This document shows, in pieces, positions 36,142 through 46,280 of a stretch of 64,000 nt of DNA; the stretch's first letter is position 1, and every line of letters begins with the position of its first letter. The position numbers and the translations under genes were made by a program. This DNA comes from Neptunomonas marina (lineage in GTDB: Bacteria; Pseudomonadota; Gammaproteobacteria; Pseudomonadales; Balneatricaceae): NCBI RefSeq assembly GCF_004005935.1, contig NZ_SACQ01000006.1, positions 186,001 to 250,000 on the forward strand. The letters run 5' to 3'. The notes under the pieces were generated by a model. The model had not been told where the DNA came from. It made no database searches and was given only the letters and a program-made list of their open reading frames with translations.

Positions 36142-37650
36142 TTACGATAGCCCACAGGCATAGAAAACAGCGGAACCGAGAGGGTCCTGTTTCGCTTTTA
36201 AGAGAGCTTCTTCTGAACGCGATAAAAGCGCTTCTGGGGTGCTGCCATCAGATGGGTACTGGGCAATACCAATATTACAGGTGATCGATGCATACTGGCC
36301 TGTTGAAAGCAGGTAGGGCTTGCTGATGCGGTGTCTAACATCGTCAATGATGCGTGTTAGCGGCTCCTGCTGGGAGATACCCGTGAGCAGCAATACGAAC
36401 TTGTCGCCGCCAATGCGGGCCACTGTATCGACATCGCGTACACAGCTCGTTAAGCGCGGTGCGACATCTTTAAGAATCTCATCCCCGGCATCGTGGCCGT
36501 AGATATCGTTGACCAAGCGGAAGTTACTCAGCCCTATGCAGACGATGGCGATGGTCGACTCTTTACGTTTGGCGAAGCTTAAAGCCAGTTTACAGCGGTC
36601 TAAGAAAAGGTTGCGGTTGGGTAGGTCTGTGAGGATATCGAACTGTGCCAGGTGGTGCATTTGGCGCTCGGACTCTTTGCGTGCATTGATATCCTCAAGA
36701 TGACCGGCCATACGCATTGGCTTATCTTCATCGCTCCACTCCACTACCTTACCGCGGCTGATCACCCATGAAGGGCTGCCATCGCTACGTAGAATACGAT
36801 ACTCGACTACTAAGTAGTCCTTTTGCTTTTTGAGGACTGCTTCGAGTTGGCGCTGAACATCGCTTGCATCATCCGGGTGGATCAGCTCAAACCATTGGCT
36901 GCGTGTCGTGTGTTGGCACTGCTCTCTAGATAGGCCACAGATATCGGCCCAACGTTGGTCACAACTGAGGTTGTCTTGCATCAGGTCCCACTGCCATGTG
37001 CCGACATTGGTGCCCTGTATAATTTCGGCAAGGCGCTGCTGTTCGTTGCTAAGCAGTTGCGCGTTCTTTTTATGGGTGGCGCGGCTCCAGCTAAGAATAG
37101 CCACTGCGACCATCAGCATTGCAACGGCAATCGAGAGGAGAATCACGATCTGCTGCGAGTAGCTTTTGATCTGTCCTGCTTGTTCATCCACAACCCCTTC
37201 CAAACGATCTTGATAGTGCCAAAGACTGTCTTGCATATCCCGAGTCACGGAGATATCCGTCACGATCGAGAGCAATAGTGTGCGGTCGCTAAAGGTGTAG
37301 GGCGATGAGTTGACCTCAACCGTACGGATGCCATTCTCTTTGGTTCGGTGACGAAAGATGAAGTAATCGCGGTTCTGTTGAGCTGCAAGATTCATCTCGT
37401 CCGTGACCTGCTGGCTCGAAAGCGCGTTAATATCTTGGATGCGCATCTGCAGCATTTCGGTGAGCGAGTAGCCATAAAAGCGCTGTGCCGCGCTGTTGGC
37501 ATTGATGATGCGGCCCGAGTCTGGGTCAATCAGCATCATCACGGCGCTCTGTTGCTGGAATACTTCCCAGAAAAACGGCTCGTTTTTGGCTGCGATGGCA
37601 GCTTGGCTGCTCCAAAAGACCAATACAGCAAGTAGAAGTCGAATCATCAT
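36142..37650 (-). CDS. Membrane PAS-PAS-GGDEF protein with degenerate active site
   Basis: A 502-residue sensor. Segments: signal anchor (residues 1-21), extracytoplasmic PAS (about 26-140), a span (about 167-189), cytoplasmic PAS_3 domain (about 205-330), and GGDEF domain (about 335-495). The signature reads G-G-D-K-F (414-418) and the upstream metal-binding D-x-D positions read G373 and S375, so diguanylate cyclase activity is probably lost. The inhibitory-site R-x-x-D (405-408), five residues before the signature, is intact, suggesting c-di-GMP binding. ATG 37650 is preferred over GTG 37668, though neither has a good ribosome site. Confidence 0.88.
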   Translation of the reverse strand: MMIRLLLAVLVFWSSQAAIAAKNEPFFWEVFQQQSAVMMLIDPDSGRIINANSAAQRFYGYSLTEMLQMRIQDINALSSQQVTDEMNLAAQQNRDYFIFRHRTKENGIRTVEVNSSPYTFSDRTLLLSIVTDISVTRDMQDSLWHYQDRLEGVVDEQAGQIKSYSQQIVILLSIAVAMLMVAVAILSWSRATHKKNAQLLSNEQQRLAEIIQGTNVGTWQWDLMQDNLSCDQRWADICGLSREQCQHTTRSQWFELIHPDDASDVQRQLEAVLKKQKDYLVVEYRILRSDGSPSWVISRGKVVEWSDEDKPMRMAGHLEDINARKESERQMHHLAQFDILTDLPNRNLFLDRCKLALSFAKRKESTIAIVCIGLSNFRLVNDIYGHDAGDEILKDVAPRLTSCVRDVDTVARIGGDKFVLLLTGISQQEPLTRIIDDVRHRISKPYLLSTGQYASITCNIGIAQYPSDGSTPEALLSRSEEALLKAKQDPLGSAVFYACGLS

Positions 37651-37705
37651 TGGCAAATTAAGTGGCACTACCTAGTTATGTGGCAAAAGTTGGCACTGTG
37701 GCTCT

Positions 37706-37737
37706 TGAAAAAGCACAGCGCGGAGAGGCCGCGCTGC
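37706..37737 (-). terminator. Rho-independent terminator of the repeat-tailed MFS gene
   Basis: On the minus strand GCAGCGCGG-CCTCT-CCGCGCTGT forms a nine-pair stem, followed by GCTTTTTC. It lies about 47 bases past the stop. Confidence 0.75.
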
Positions 37738-37783
37738 TACTTAATATATACAGTAGTCCAAAATTGTCCCACCCACTAACTAT

Positions 37784-39628
37784 TTACAGGTCTTTCGGCT
37801 GCTTTGTGGGCTCTTCTAGTTGAGCTTCGTCAGGTCTGTCGTTGATATCTGAAACCAGCTTATCGGGTACCTGTTCAGCGTCGTTTAGGATCTCGACCAT
37901 CTCAGAAGCCATATCAGGTAAGTTTTCAACAACCGCCGCTGCAATGTTAACCGCTTGTTCGGGCTGGTTCTCAGCAAAGTGAGTCACCAGCTCTGTGGCG
38001 GACTCATGGTACGCTTCTACCTCCGCAGGGCGGATCTCTTCAGGCTCTTCGATCACCGGCGCTGGGAACTCCTCGGCGATTTCGGCCACCATCTCGGCTA
38101 GCTTATCCGGTTGGTTTTCGGCTAACCAAGCGACCAGTTCTGTTGACTGCTCAGGGGCATTGCTCGCAAGTGCCTCCGCAATCTCTAAGCTCAGTTCAGG
38201 CGCAGCTTTGATAATTGAGCTAAACAGCCGAGCAACATCGATGTCATCAACCTGAGCAAGCGCTGCTGTTAAGCTTGCGGCCTTTTCAGGCGATGTTTGA
38301 GCGATCTCTTTAGCCATATTTACCGCGGCGGCTGGACTGCTTTCGGCGATCGTAATGGCTACCTGCGCCTCTAGCGAGATAGGTAGATCTAAGATCTCAT
38401 ACTGGGTCCGTGGGTCAAGCTCATAAAGCGCCGTGGCAACGGATGGTTGCTGGATAACGAAGCTCTCTTGCTCCTCCACCGGTAGCGCCGCGCGAGCTTT
38501 CATGCGGTAAACAACAAAGATCAGCAGTAATCCTTGGGCAACCGCGAGGAAGCTAAACAGTGCATCGTCACCTAGCTTTTGCATTGTGTAAGAGGAGGCG
38601 AGAGGACCGAAGATACTACCCAGCGCGTAGATCATGAGTAGGCCGCCCATCGCCGATGCCATCTCGGAGCGCTGAATGCGGTCAAATGTCTCAGCAATGC
38701 TCATTGGGTAAAGGCACGTAAAGATACCGGTTGAGATGCCCGTGGTGACAAGCATTAGGTAAAAGAGGCTGTTATGTGCGCCGAATGGGGTTGCCAATGT
38801 GGTAGCGATACTAATCACCAGTAGGTAAAAAAGAACGCTACGTCGATCGAAGCGGTCTGACAGCACACCCACAGGGAACTGCAAAATAAAGGCGCCGAAC
38901 ACTGCGGCTGCAACGTACAAAGAGAGGTTAAAGCCAACAATATCGTAGTGTTTCGCGAACACCGGCAGCATGTTAATGATCGCACCATAGAGTAGGCCGC
39001 TGAAAAAGCAGGCCGTCACGCCCAGCGGCGATGCTTTGATCAAATCACGGTATGACATGCCCGTCATTTCGTGGATGGTCGGTCCAACACGCTTACTTAG
39101 AATCAATGGCAACAGCGCAAAACAGAGCAAAATGCCAGCGATGACAAAGAGCTTGGTGCCCTCTGGCGGTGCAATGTTCAACAGAAACTGGCCGCAAAAG
39201 AGCGCTGCCATCACGACAATTTGGCTAGTCGCAAGAATACGGCCACGGGTTTGCTCGCTTGCTGCGTCGCTTAGCCAGCCGTCAATAACCGCAAATGCAC
39301 AGGCGATACTGAAACCCATCACCATACGCATAATGCCCCACAGCCACTCATTTACATATAAACTGCACAACAAAATGGCCATAGCCGACATAGCAGCGCT
39401 AGCGGCAAAAATACGTATATGACCGACGCGGTCGATGAGTCTACGGCAATAGTAACCGCCCAGTAGCATGCCAACGGCATACATGGACAAGACTAAACCG
39501 ATGGTGTCGGTACTGATGTTTTCTATCCCCATTCGCACGGGCAATAAGATGCCGATAAGGCCAAAGCCCAGCATTAAAATAAAGCAGCTCGCGAAAAGCG
39601 AAACGAGGGGGAAAAGGGTGACGATCAC
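37784..39628 (-). CDS. YcaD-like MFS transporter with a helical-repeat C-terminal extension
   Basis: About 614 residues. The first 390 form a twelve-span MFS (motif Y-C-R-R-L-I-D-R-V-G-H and S-D-R-F-D-R-R) resembling the YcaD branch. The last 220 are soluble, acidic and Ala-rich, with about seven loosely repeated units of about 25 residues of the type A-x-x-I-A-x-x-x-P-E-x-A-x-x-L (for example L-V-A-W-L-A-E-N-Q-P and L-V-T-H-F-A-E-N-Q-P). Ordinary members end near residue 400. The substrate is unknown. GTG 39628 is chosen from a GGAA site; TTG 39643 extends it by five residues. Confidence 0.82.
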   Translation of the reverse strand: MIVTLFPLVSLFASCFILMLGFGLIGILLPVRMGIENISTDTIGLVLSMYAVGMLLGGYYCRRLIDRVGHIRIFAASAAMSAMAILLCSLYVNEWLWGIMRMVMGFSIACAFAVIDGWLSDAASEQTRGRILATSQIVVMAALFCGQFLLNIAPPEGTKLFVIAGILLCFALLPLILSKRVGPTIHEMTGMSYRDLIKASPLGVTACFFSGLLYGAIINMLPVFAKHYDIVGFNLSLYVAAAVFGAFILQFPVGVLSDRFDRRSVLFYLLVISIATTLATPFGAHNSLFYLMLVTTGISTGIFTCLYPMSIAETFDRIQRSEMASAMGGLLMIYALGSIFGPLASSYTMQKLGDDALFSFLAVAQGLLLIFVVYRMKARAALPVEEQESFVIQQPSVATALYELDPRTQYEILDLPISLEAQVAITIAESSPAAAVNMAKEIAQTSPEKAASLTAALAQVDDIDVARLFSSIIKAAPELSLEIAEALASNAPEQSTELVAWLAENQPDKLAEMVAEIAEEFPAPVIEEPEEIRPAEVEAYHESATELVTHFAENQPEQAVNIAAAVVENLPDMASEMVEILNDAEQVPDKLVSDINDRPDEAQLEEPTKQPKDL

Positions 39629-39761
39629 TGCATTTTTTTCCAATTATTCGGGGTTGATAATATTTTTGCGGACGTTACGGCTCAGCAAAGTTTAAGTCAA
39701 TATTATTGAGTGTTTTTTCGCCACTTTTTAGCGAGAATTCATTGGTGTAAAAAAGGGCAAA

Positions 39762-40214
39762 ATGGACATGAGTATGCATCGCCTTTGGCTAATAAAGCGG
39801 GACTTTCCTGGAAAGCGTTGGGTTAGTATTTTGCTGCGGACTACACACCTTGTCGGTATCGCAGGGCTGGCAGGTCTGTATCTGTTTGATTTACCTGTAC
39901 AAACATACCAAGGCTACCTGTTGCTAGCGGTGCTGAGCGGCGCGCTGATGGTTGTCAAAGAGATATACTGCAACCCGGTATGGCTAATGCAATTGCGCGG
40001 ACAGGCCATCATTATCAAACTCGCGCTACTTTCGTTGGGATGGTGGCTGGCCTCTTCGCCAGAGGCGGGAATCTATCTCACTGTCATTATTATCTCGGGA
40101 ATCGTTGCCCATGCACCGGGTAAGGTGCGTTACTATTCGTTGTGGCATCGGCGTGTGGTCACACGTGACCAATTTGCGCCTTTTGGAACGGTAAAAGACT
40201 GTGGAGAACCTTAA
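39762..40214 (+). CDS. Small membrane protein of unknown function, 150 aa
   Basis: Four hydrophobic segments between residues 20 and 125 follow a basic N-terminus ([14 protein letters not shown]). A positively charged end follows ([12 protein letters not shown]). No family is recognised. AGGG precedes ATG 39762. It ends four bases before ung, on the same strand, so the two are likely co-transcribed. Confidence 0.75.
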   Translation: MDMSMHRLWLIKRDFPGKRWVSILLRTTHLVGIAGLAGLYLFDLPVQTYQGYLLLAVLSGALMVVKEIYCNPVWLMQLRGQAIIIKLALLSLGWWLASSPEAGIYLTVIIISGIVAHAPGKVRYYSLWHRRVVTRDQFAPFGTVKDCGEP

Positions 40215-40218
40215 CGAT

Positions 40219-40905
40219 ATGGCTTTAGACAATGCCCCCTCGTGGCAGCCTCACCTAGCTGGTGAGTTTGATGCGCCTTACATGTTGGCTTTAAAAGCGT
40301 TTTTACAGGATGAAAAAAGCCAGCGCCAAACGATCTATCCCCACTCCAGTGAATGGTTTCATGCATTCGAGTGTACGCCGCTCGAACAAGTTAAGGTCGT
40401 GATCATTGGGCAAGACCCCTACCATCAACCGGGGCAGGCACATGGCTTATGTTTTTCTGTTCGTCCTGGTGTGAAAGTGCCGCCGTCTCTAGTGAATATC
40501 TACAAAGAGCTTAAGACCGACTTGAATGTTGAGCCAGTCGCGCATGGTTTTCTCGATAGTTGGGCAAATCAGGGCGTATTGCTACTTAACAGCGTACTTA
40601 CGGTGCGCGATTCAAACGCGGCATCACATCAAGGTAAGGGCTGGGAGCAGTTTACGGACAAAGTGATTGAGGTGGTGAACCGCGAGTGTGATCACGTGGT
40701 GTTTCTACTATGGGGAGCTTATGCGCAAAAGAAGGGAGCGGTGATCGATACCACCCGCCATTGCGTGCTTAAAGCGCCGCATCCATCACCGTTGGCTGCA
40801 CACCGTGGCTTTTTCGGCTGCCGCCATTTCAGCCAAGCTAATCAATATTTGATGGATCAGGGGCGCGAGCCGATCAACTGGCAACTACCCGCAAACGCTG
40901 GTTAG
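40219..40905 (+). CDS. ung: Uracil-DNA glycosylase
   Basis: A 228-residue family 1 UDG. It has the water-activating motif [11 protein letters not shown], the substrate strand L-L-L-N-S-V-L-T, and the minor-groove loop [12 protein letters not shown]. It removes uracil from DNA to start base excision repair. ATG 40219 gives a normal family length; the in-frame GTG at 40201 overlaps the preceding gene and is less likely. Confidence 0.97.
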   Translation: MALDNAPSWQPHLAGEFDAPYMLALKAFLQDEKSQRQTIYPHSSEWFHAFECTPLEQVKVVIIGQDPYHQPGQAHGLCFSVRPGVKVPPSLVNIYKELKTDLNVEPVAHGFLDSWANQGVLLLNSVLTVRDSNAASHQGKGWEQFTDKVIEVVNRECDHVVFLLWGAYAQKKGAVIDTTRHCVLKAPHPSPLAAHRGFFGCRHFSQANQYLMDQGREPINWQLPANAG

Positions 40906-40974
40906 CGAACTGATCATCAGGCTCTGTTGTCTTTGTTAATGTAATAACAAAAACAACGGACCTAGGTGGCGGTT

Positions 40975-41826
40975 ATGCGTATTGTAGCAATTTGGTTTCT
41001 TAGCTTTTTTGTCGCTCATTCGGCGCTTGCCGATTACTCAATCGAGCCGCTCGGCGATGGTTTGTATCGGTTTGTTGATGACCGCCATCGCGCCGTATTT
41101 TTGGTGACCGATGAGGGGATCGTACTTGTTGATACGCTGAATAGCCGTGCCGCAGCTTGGCTGAAAGCAGAACTTGATAAACGCTTTGATGTGCCGGTTC
41201 GCTATGTCATCTACAGCCATAATCACAGCGATCATATCTATGGCGCCGAAGCGTTTGATGCACCGGGTGTCACCTTTATTGCTCACAGGTTAGCGGCGCA
41301 AGATATTCAGATCACCAAAACCAAAACTGTTGCGCCTGATATTAGCTTTTCTGACCAGCTCGCTTTAGATGTGGGTGGTCAACGCATCCTGTTGCGTTAC
41401 CACGGCCCAAATGATGGTCGTGGCTCGGTTAGTGTTGAGTTTAAGCGCCAACGAACGCTCTTTGTGGTGGATTGGATTGTGCTGAATCGGATGCCTTGGC
41501 GTAAGCTTTGGAGTTACGATATTCAAGGTATGATCAACTCGACGCGCGATGTACTCGCACTAGATTTTGACACCTTTGTTGGCGGGCATGCTGATATCGG
41601 CACGAAGGCGGAGATTGTGCACTATCTGGGCTACCTCGAAGCTTTATATGAACTGGTAGTGAGTGGTATCCAAGCCGGAAAAACACTATCCGAAATTCAG
41701 CAGCAAGCGCGGCTCGCGCCGTATGCGGGACTACCACACTATGATGCGTGGCTTGCGGATAACATCGAGGGCGTTTACGAGCGTCTCATGGAGGAGTCAG
41801 GTATGGGCTGGCGGCCTGATCTATAA
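40975..41826 (+). CDS. Exported metallo-beta-lactamase-fold hydrolase
   Basis: A 283-residue protein with a signal peptide (to S-A-L-A) and an MBL fold. The zinc-binding motif is S-H-N-H-S-D-H-I-Y-G; later ligand candidates are H in Y-H-G-P-N-D-G and D in F-V-V-D-W. The lineage resembles class B3/QseL-like exported hydrolases of unknown substrate rather than a true carbapenemase. AGGTGG sits before ATG 40975; GTG 40966 lies inside that site. Confidence 0.9.
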   Translation: MRIVAIWFLSFFVAHSALADYSIEPLGDGLYRFVDDRHRAVFLVTDEGIVLVDTLNSRAAAWLKAELDKRFDVPVRYVIYSHNHSDHIYGAEAFDAPGVTFIAHRLAAQDIQITKTKTVAPDISFSDQLALDVGGQRILLRYHGPNDGRGSVSVEFKRQRTLFVVDWIVLNRMPWRKLWSYDIQGMINSTRDVLALDFDTFVGGHADIGTKAEIVHYLGYLEALYELVVSGIQAGKTLSEIQQQARLAPYAGLPHYDAWLADNIEGVYERLMEESGMGWRPDL

Positions 41827-42212
41827 CAAGGAGCGGTGCGCAAGCAGCTTCCACTCAAATGGCGTCAAGGACGACAGCGTATGAAACATCATCAATATTG
41901 CCAACAGACATATTTATTAGTTGAGTTGAGGTGTTTTTAATATGTATTCCCTTACCTCAAAGAAACCAGTTATGAGAATGGTGATATGGTTGTCATAAAC
42001 GTAGTAGTTTTTAAGGTAGAACGCGTTTGAGAGCGAGAGAAATAGGCTTCGGCGAGATCAATTTGCCTCCGCCTTGATAATAAATTTACGCTACAAAGAT
42101 CTAAATATACGGGCTCTTTTTAGCTCGAGCGGGTGAGCGTCGTTAACGCTTATTTACAAGCACATCTAATGTCATTACCGAATACGGATGAAAGTCATAC
42201 GTGCTGAGGCTG
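41827..42212. other. Intergenic region without a supported gene
   Basis: 386 bases between the convergent MBL and NTF2-like genes. It is somewhat AT-rich, with several stops in all frames. I saw no terminator with a T-run, no RNA gene and no repeat. It could hold a decayed gene, but nothing positive supports that. Confidence 0.5.
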
Positions 42213-42764
42213 CTAGTTTTGGCTACTTACAAACTGCTCAAAGAAGCGGTCAGAGCTGTACAAGTCGTCTGAGAAGTTTTGCACGCGTTTTATTTTCCCG
42301 TTCTCGATTTGGTACAACAGAACCCAATTAATATCGATGTTCTCGCCGTTGGTACTACTGTATCCGCGATGGGCGTCGATTACGTAGGTATCGTTGGCTG
42401 CTAGTATCATAACTTCTGCTTTGAAGCCAGCAGCGCCTAGTTGCTTAAAAAAATCCGTGAACGCTTCGATTCCACGTTTGGTTCCTGCTAGTGGGTGGCG
42501 CCCTGGTATATGCCACTCCACATCGTCCGCGACATATTCCTTAATCTGTTCTATATCACCGGTACTGTATGCTGCGAAGAAGTCTTGAACAACATTCAAA
42601 GCTTTACTATTTTCTGAGCCTTTCGCAATGGGGAATTCTGGTTTGGGCCAGAGCTCGGAGCTATTTATTTCGGTCGCATCAGCAATATGTATGTTGTTAG
42701 AGGCCAGAGTAGGCAGAGCTATTGCCAGTGTGATTGGTAGTGCAACTAGGAGTGATTTTAACAT
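42213..42764 (-). CDS. Secreted SnoaL/NTF2-like protein
   Basis: A 183-residue protein with a signal peptide (to T-L-A-S) and an NTF2-like cone fold (residues about 55-170): V-V-Q-D-F-F-A-A-Y-S-T-G-D-I-E, D-D-V-E-W-H-I-P-G, and the closing I-E-N-G-K-I-K-R-V-Q. SnoaL-like domains are small-molecule-binding or isomerase folds; the ligand is unknown. Periplasmic location is predicted. No operon partner. Confidence 0.85.
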   Translation of the reverse strand: MLKSLLVALPITLAIALPTLASNNIHIADATEINSSELWPKPEFPIAKGSENSKALNVVQDFFAAYSTGDIEQIKEYVADDVEWHIPGRHPLAGTKRGIEAFTDFFKQLGAAGFKAEVMILAANDTYVIDAHRGYSSTNGENIDINWVLLYQIENGKIKRVQNFSDDLYSSDRFFEQFVSSQN

Positions 42765-42909
42765 GGGAGGTACCTTTCTGTTTTGAACTACAGGCAGGGT
42801 ACCCCTATTTGGTAATTAGGATTAGGCTTATAAATCATCATGGACTGTTAGGCAAAAACTAACAGTTAGGTGTTATTTAGCGTATTTCTATTCGTATTTT
42901 AAGTTTACT

Positions 42910-43437
42910 TTAGATCTTCTGCTCTGCTAAATGCTCATTAAAGAGACGCATGTTATCCACATAGTGAGCTGCATTTTCGATCAAGCCTTGGCGCTGCGCC
43001 TCGTTAAGTTCGCGCTTCACTTTGGCAGGCGAGCCCACGACCAGTGAATAGTCGGGGATCTCCATCCCTTCTGGGACCAACGCGTTAGCACCGATTAAAC
43101 AGCCTTTACCTATCTTCGCTCCATTGAGCACCACCGCACCGATACCGATAAGGGAACCATCGCCAATGCTGCAACCGTGCAACATCGCTTGGTGCCCAAC
43201 CGTAACATGCTTGCCAAGTGTTAGCGCAAAGCCCGGATCAGTGTGTAGCACCGCGCCGTCTTGGATATTACTGCCTTCACCGATAACGATAGGGTCATTG
43301 TCGCCGCGGATCACTGCGTTAAACCAGACGCTACTATTGTTGTGTAGCGTCACATTGCCGATAACAGTGGCATTTGGGGCGATGAAGTGCTCATCGCCTA
43401 CACAGGTAACCTTTCTACCTTTAAGTTGATATAGCAT
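42910..43437 (-). CDS. Gamma-carbonic anhydrase family hexapeptide-repeat protein
   Basis: A 175-residue left-handed beta-helix protein of the YrdA/PaaY group. The three zinc histidines appear in [14 protein letters not shown], and the hexapeptide rhythm [11 protein letters not shown] is clear. Carbonic anhydrase activity has been shown for some members only. ATG 43437 is supported by AAAGGGG; TTG 43440 is adjacent in frame. It lies 20 bases after ygfZ on the same strand. Confidence 0.93.
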   Translation of the reverse strand: MLYQLKGRKVTCVGDEHFIAPNATVIGNVTLHNNSSVWFNAVIRGDNDPIVIGEGSNIQDGAVLHTDPGFALTLGKHVTVGHQAMLHGCSIGDGSLIGIGAVVLNGAKIGKGCLIGANALVPEGMEIPDYSLVVGSPAKVKRELNEAQRQGLIENAAHYVDNMRLFNEHLAEQKI

Positions 43438-43457
43438 CAAAAGCCCCTTTAGTTTGA

Positions 43458-44486
43458 CTAACGCTTCTTCTCAAATAGCTCAGGATCGAGCGTATATGGC
43501 AGCTCGGCGTGCGATAACGGCGTATTTTGTTCTGCAAGCTTAAGGCTGCTCTCTTCCGCTGACTTGTTCATGATAGCGAGCATGTGTACCTGGCCATTAT
43601 CAGCGGATGCAGCGTACAGAACTTGGCCAACCCGCTCTTTGTCTGTGCTATCGAGATAGTCGCCTGCCTGTGGCAGCGTTTCACATTCACCAACGAGGTG
43701 GTACATGCATTTATTGAGCTTACCGCGATGCTGCAAACGCGTCACAATCTCTTGGCCGGTGTAGCAACCCTTTGTGAAACTCACGCCCTTGAATACCTGT
43801 AGGTTCGCCATTTGCGGGATAAACGTCTCTTGCGTTGCTGGACGAAGATCAGGAATGCCAGCTTCAATTTCACTCAGCAACCATTCGCGTGTTGATCCCA
43901 TCGGCGCGATGCGCTCCAACTGAGCGATAACTTCAGGCGCTTTCTCCACCGGCATCCACAGTTCATAGCGCTCTTGAGGAACGCGGATGATATGAACATC
44001 GCCACTGCGGACCAAACGGTCTGTTTCGCTCGGTGCGGTTTCAGTGAGTTTTTCGACTAAAGCGGTTGCCCCAGGGCCGATCAGGCCAAGGCCAACCATC
44101 TCTTGGCTAACATTTTTTGCTTCTGCTTTTGAGAATACGATGTACTTTTGTAAGCTCTGAAGTGCGCCTGCCGCCGTGCTACGGTGCAGACGAAGCAGAA
44201 AGCCACCATCCGTTTTCATCAGGCGGTATAGCGCTATCATGCTGCCCTTGATCGCGCAGTGCGCGCCTAGGCGGCTACCCATTTGGCTAACATCCTGAAG
44301 ATCACACGTGAGTTGGCCTTGCAGAAACTTCTCTGCATCTTCGCCAACCACGCTGATCACTTCGTGGTGAACCAATGGAACAATGCGTGTGGAGTGAGTG
44401 CTTTGCTCACCTTTACAGATAACTTCACTACCATCTTCTGCCAAGGTCATCTGATAATTATTAAGTAATGTGTGCCATGGACTCAT
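43458..44486 (-). CDS. ygfZ: Folate-binding Fe-S cluster assembly protein YgfZ
   Basis: A 342-residue GcvT-related protein with the YgfZ signature [10 protein letters not shown]. It binds tetrahydrofolate and supports repair or assembly of certain Fe-S enzymes. ATG 44486 is preferred over the frame extension to 44531 that would overlap psd. It follows psd closely. Confidence 0.95.
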   Translation of the reverse strand: MSPWHTLLNNYQMTLAEDGSEVICKGEQSTHSTRIVPLVHHEVISVVGEDAEKFLQGQLTCDLQDVSQMGSRLGAHCAIKGSMIALYRLMKTDGGFLLRLHRSTAAGALQSLQKYIVFSKAEAKNVSQEMVGLGLIGPGATALVEKLTETAPSETDRLVRSGDVHIIRVPQERYELWMPVEKAPEVIAQLERIAPMGSTREWLLSEIEAGIPDLRPATQETFIPQMANLQVFKGVSFTKGCYTGQEIVTRLQHRGKLNKCMYHLVGECETLPQAGDYLDSTDKERVGQVLYAASADNGQVHMLAIMNKSAEESSLKLAEQNTPLSHAELPYTLDPELFEKKR

Positions 44487-44511
44487 GATGACTTTCCTTT
44501 GTAGGGGAGCG

Positions 44512-45372
44512 CTAAGTGCGCACCGAACCAATCTTCTTACCTAGCTCCACAGGGCTCTGCGCTGTAAGCTCGTCGAGCCACTGTGTCGCATCTTTGCCAA
44601 ACAGGAGGACAACGGTTGAGCCAAGTTTAAATCGGCCCATCTCTGCCCCTTTTTCTAGCGTTACCGGCAACTGTTTAGCATTACCATATTGGGTGCGCAG
44701 CGGTTGTTTTAAAGGTGGTGCCACTTGGCCTTCCCAAACGGTTTCAATACCGGCCACAATCATGGCCCCCACCAATACCATCGCCATCGGCCCCGCTTCT
44801 GTATCGAAAATCGCGACATGGCGCTCATTGCGTGCGAACAACTGGTCGACATTCTCAGCGGTTGTTTGGTTCACAGAGAATAGGTCGCCCGGTACGTAGA
44901 TCGTTTCGCGCAGTGTGCCTCGCAGTGGCATATGGACACGATGATAATCCCGTGGTGATAGATAGATGGTGGCGAAACTACCGTTTTTAAAGTCTTCTGC
45001 TAATTTTTCGCAGCCTCCTAGCAACGTTGAAAGGCCATAGCCGCGGCCTTTGGCTTGGAAAATCCGACCATGCTCAATTGGGCCGAGTTGGCTAATCGCG
45101 CCGTCCGCAGGAGAGACGATGGTGTCCTCGCCTTGGTCAATGGAACGAGCGTCAGGTTTTAACTCGCGTGTAAAAAAAGCGTTAAAATTCTCATAGGCTG
45201 TGGGCTCTTCGACCAGCGCCTCCTGCATATTGATGGCATATTTCTTGGCGAACTGGCGAATAAAAAAGTTCTTAACCCACGGGGTTTTACACTCTGCTAA
45301 GCGGCCAACAAGGCGAGAGAGTAGATGTTGAGGCACAAGGTGTTGAAAGAGAATAAACAGCGTTTGCTTCAC
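44512..45372 (-). CDS. psd: Phosphatidylserine decarboxylase proenzyme
   Basis: A 286-residue membrane-associated enzyme making phosphatidylethanolamine from phosphatidylserine. The catalytic triad appears as V-S-P-A-D-G-A, Y-H-R-V-H-M-P and the self-cleavage site L-G-S-T (F-K-L-G-S-T-V-V), where Ser becomes the pyruvoyl group. The GTG start at 45372 lies six bases after GGAG; TTG 45384 is on top of that site, so it is not used. Confidence 0.97.
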   Translation of the reverse strand: MKQTLFILFQHLVPQHLLSRLVGRLAECKTPWVKNFFIRQFAKKYAINMQEALVEEPTAYENFNAFFTRELKPDARSIDQGEDTIVSPADGAISQLGPIEHGRIFQAKGRGYGLSTLLGGCEKLAEDFKNGSFATIYLSPRDYHRVHMPLRGTLRETIYVPGDLFSVNQTTAENVDQLFARNERHVAIFDTEAGPMAMVLVGAMIVAGIETVWEGQVAPPLKQPLRTQYGNAKQLPVTLEKGAEMGRFKLGSTVVLLFGKDATQWLDELTAQSPVELGKKIGSVRT

Positions 45373-45402
45373 TGAAAGCTCCAAAAAAAGCGTTGAATCG
45401 TA

Positions 45403-46215
45403 TTATTTTTCGACAGGGGTGTCTGGGGCGTTGCCCCATTCAAACCAAGAGGCGTCGTAACAGCGGATATCGCGGATTCCCGCATGGCGAGCCGCGATGT
45501 AAGTTAAGCCAGAGCGGCGGTGTGTTTGGCAGTGGGTCACCACGGTTTTGTCCATATCGATCCCAGCGGCCGTTATTTGTTGGCGCAAGCTTGCGGGGTC
45601 AGCCAGTGTGGCTGGCGTCAAACCGCTGAGCGTGTCGGTCCATTCGAGCCAGTGCGCCCCCGGAATGTGGCCGCCTTTCGCTGCATTGATCACTTTTTCG
45701 CCGGTGTACTCGCTTCGTGAGCGGGCATCCCAAATCGACAGTGAACCGTTATTTAAGTTTTGCAGTATAAAGCTTTTGTCTGCAACAAGCGGTTGATCTG
45801 CGTTAACAGTGAGGGCCGATGGTGTCGGCTGGTGGTCCTGTTGGCTTATCGATAGTCCAGCTTCTATCCATGCAGCTAGATGGCCGTTTAGGAAGGAGGC
45901 GTTTTGTAATCCGCAGCAATGCATACTCCAGATAAAACGTCCCGCCCATGGCCCGTATTGGTCGTCATAAACAACTACATGTGAATCTTGCGTAATGCCA
46001 CACTCTGAGAAGAGAGCAGACAACTGCTCACTACTGGGAAGCGTGTTGGCAATCGGTGTTGAGCCACTGAGTAACCGTGTGGGATCAATGTTGATCGCAC
46101 CGGGGATGTGGCCTTGTTGGTAATGCTCTGTAGATGACAGATCAACAACAATAAGGTTAGCGTCGGTTAGGACAGGCGCAAGTTGCGCAGGATCGATAAC
46201 CAAAGGTAATAGCAT
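45403..46215 (-). CDS. Two-domain rhodanese-like sulfurtransferase
   Basis: A 270-residue tandem rhodanese. The first domain (residues about 5-125) has Asp-rich Y-D-D-Q-Y-G and no active cysteine. The second (about 145-265) has the active loop T-H-C-Q-T-H-R-R-S-G. It should transfer sulfane sulfur from thiosulfate or another donor. ATG 46215 is preferred; the longer frame to 46323 overlaps the HDOD gene end. Sits between HDOD and psd genes, as in Pseudomonas. Confidence 0.94.
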   Translation of the reverse strand: MLLPLVIDPAQLAPVLTDANLIVVDLSSTEHYQQGHIPGAINIDPTRLLSGSTPIANTLPSSEQLSALFSECGITQDSHVVVYDDQYGPWAGRFIWSMHCCGLQNASFLNGHLAAWIEAGLSISQQDHQPTPSALTVNADQPLVADKSFILQNLNNGSLSIWDARSRSEYTGEKVINAAKGGHIPGAHWLEWTDTLSGLTPATLADPASLRQQITAAGIDMDKTVVTHCQTHRRSGLTYIAARHAGIRDIRCYDASWFEWGNAPDTPVEK

Positions 46216-46280
46216 AGTGAGTCCACTAAATTTTGCTGGATATCGATCATAGCGATTTGTGGTGACGGACTCAATCGTTG

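Noticed and set aside
40975-41826. Metallo-beta-lactamase resistance gene
   Set aside because: The zinc motif is present, but the fold is shared by many hydrolases and the protein lacks features that I can tie to a known carbapenemase.
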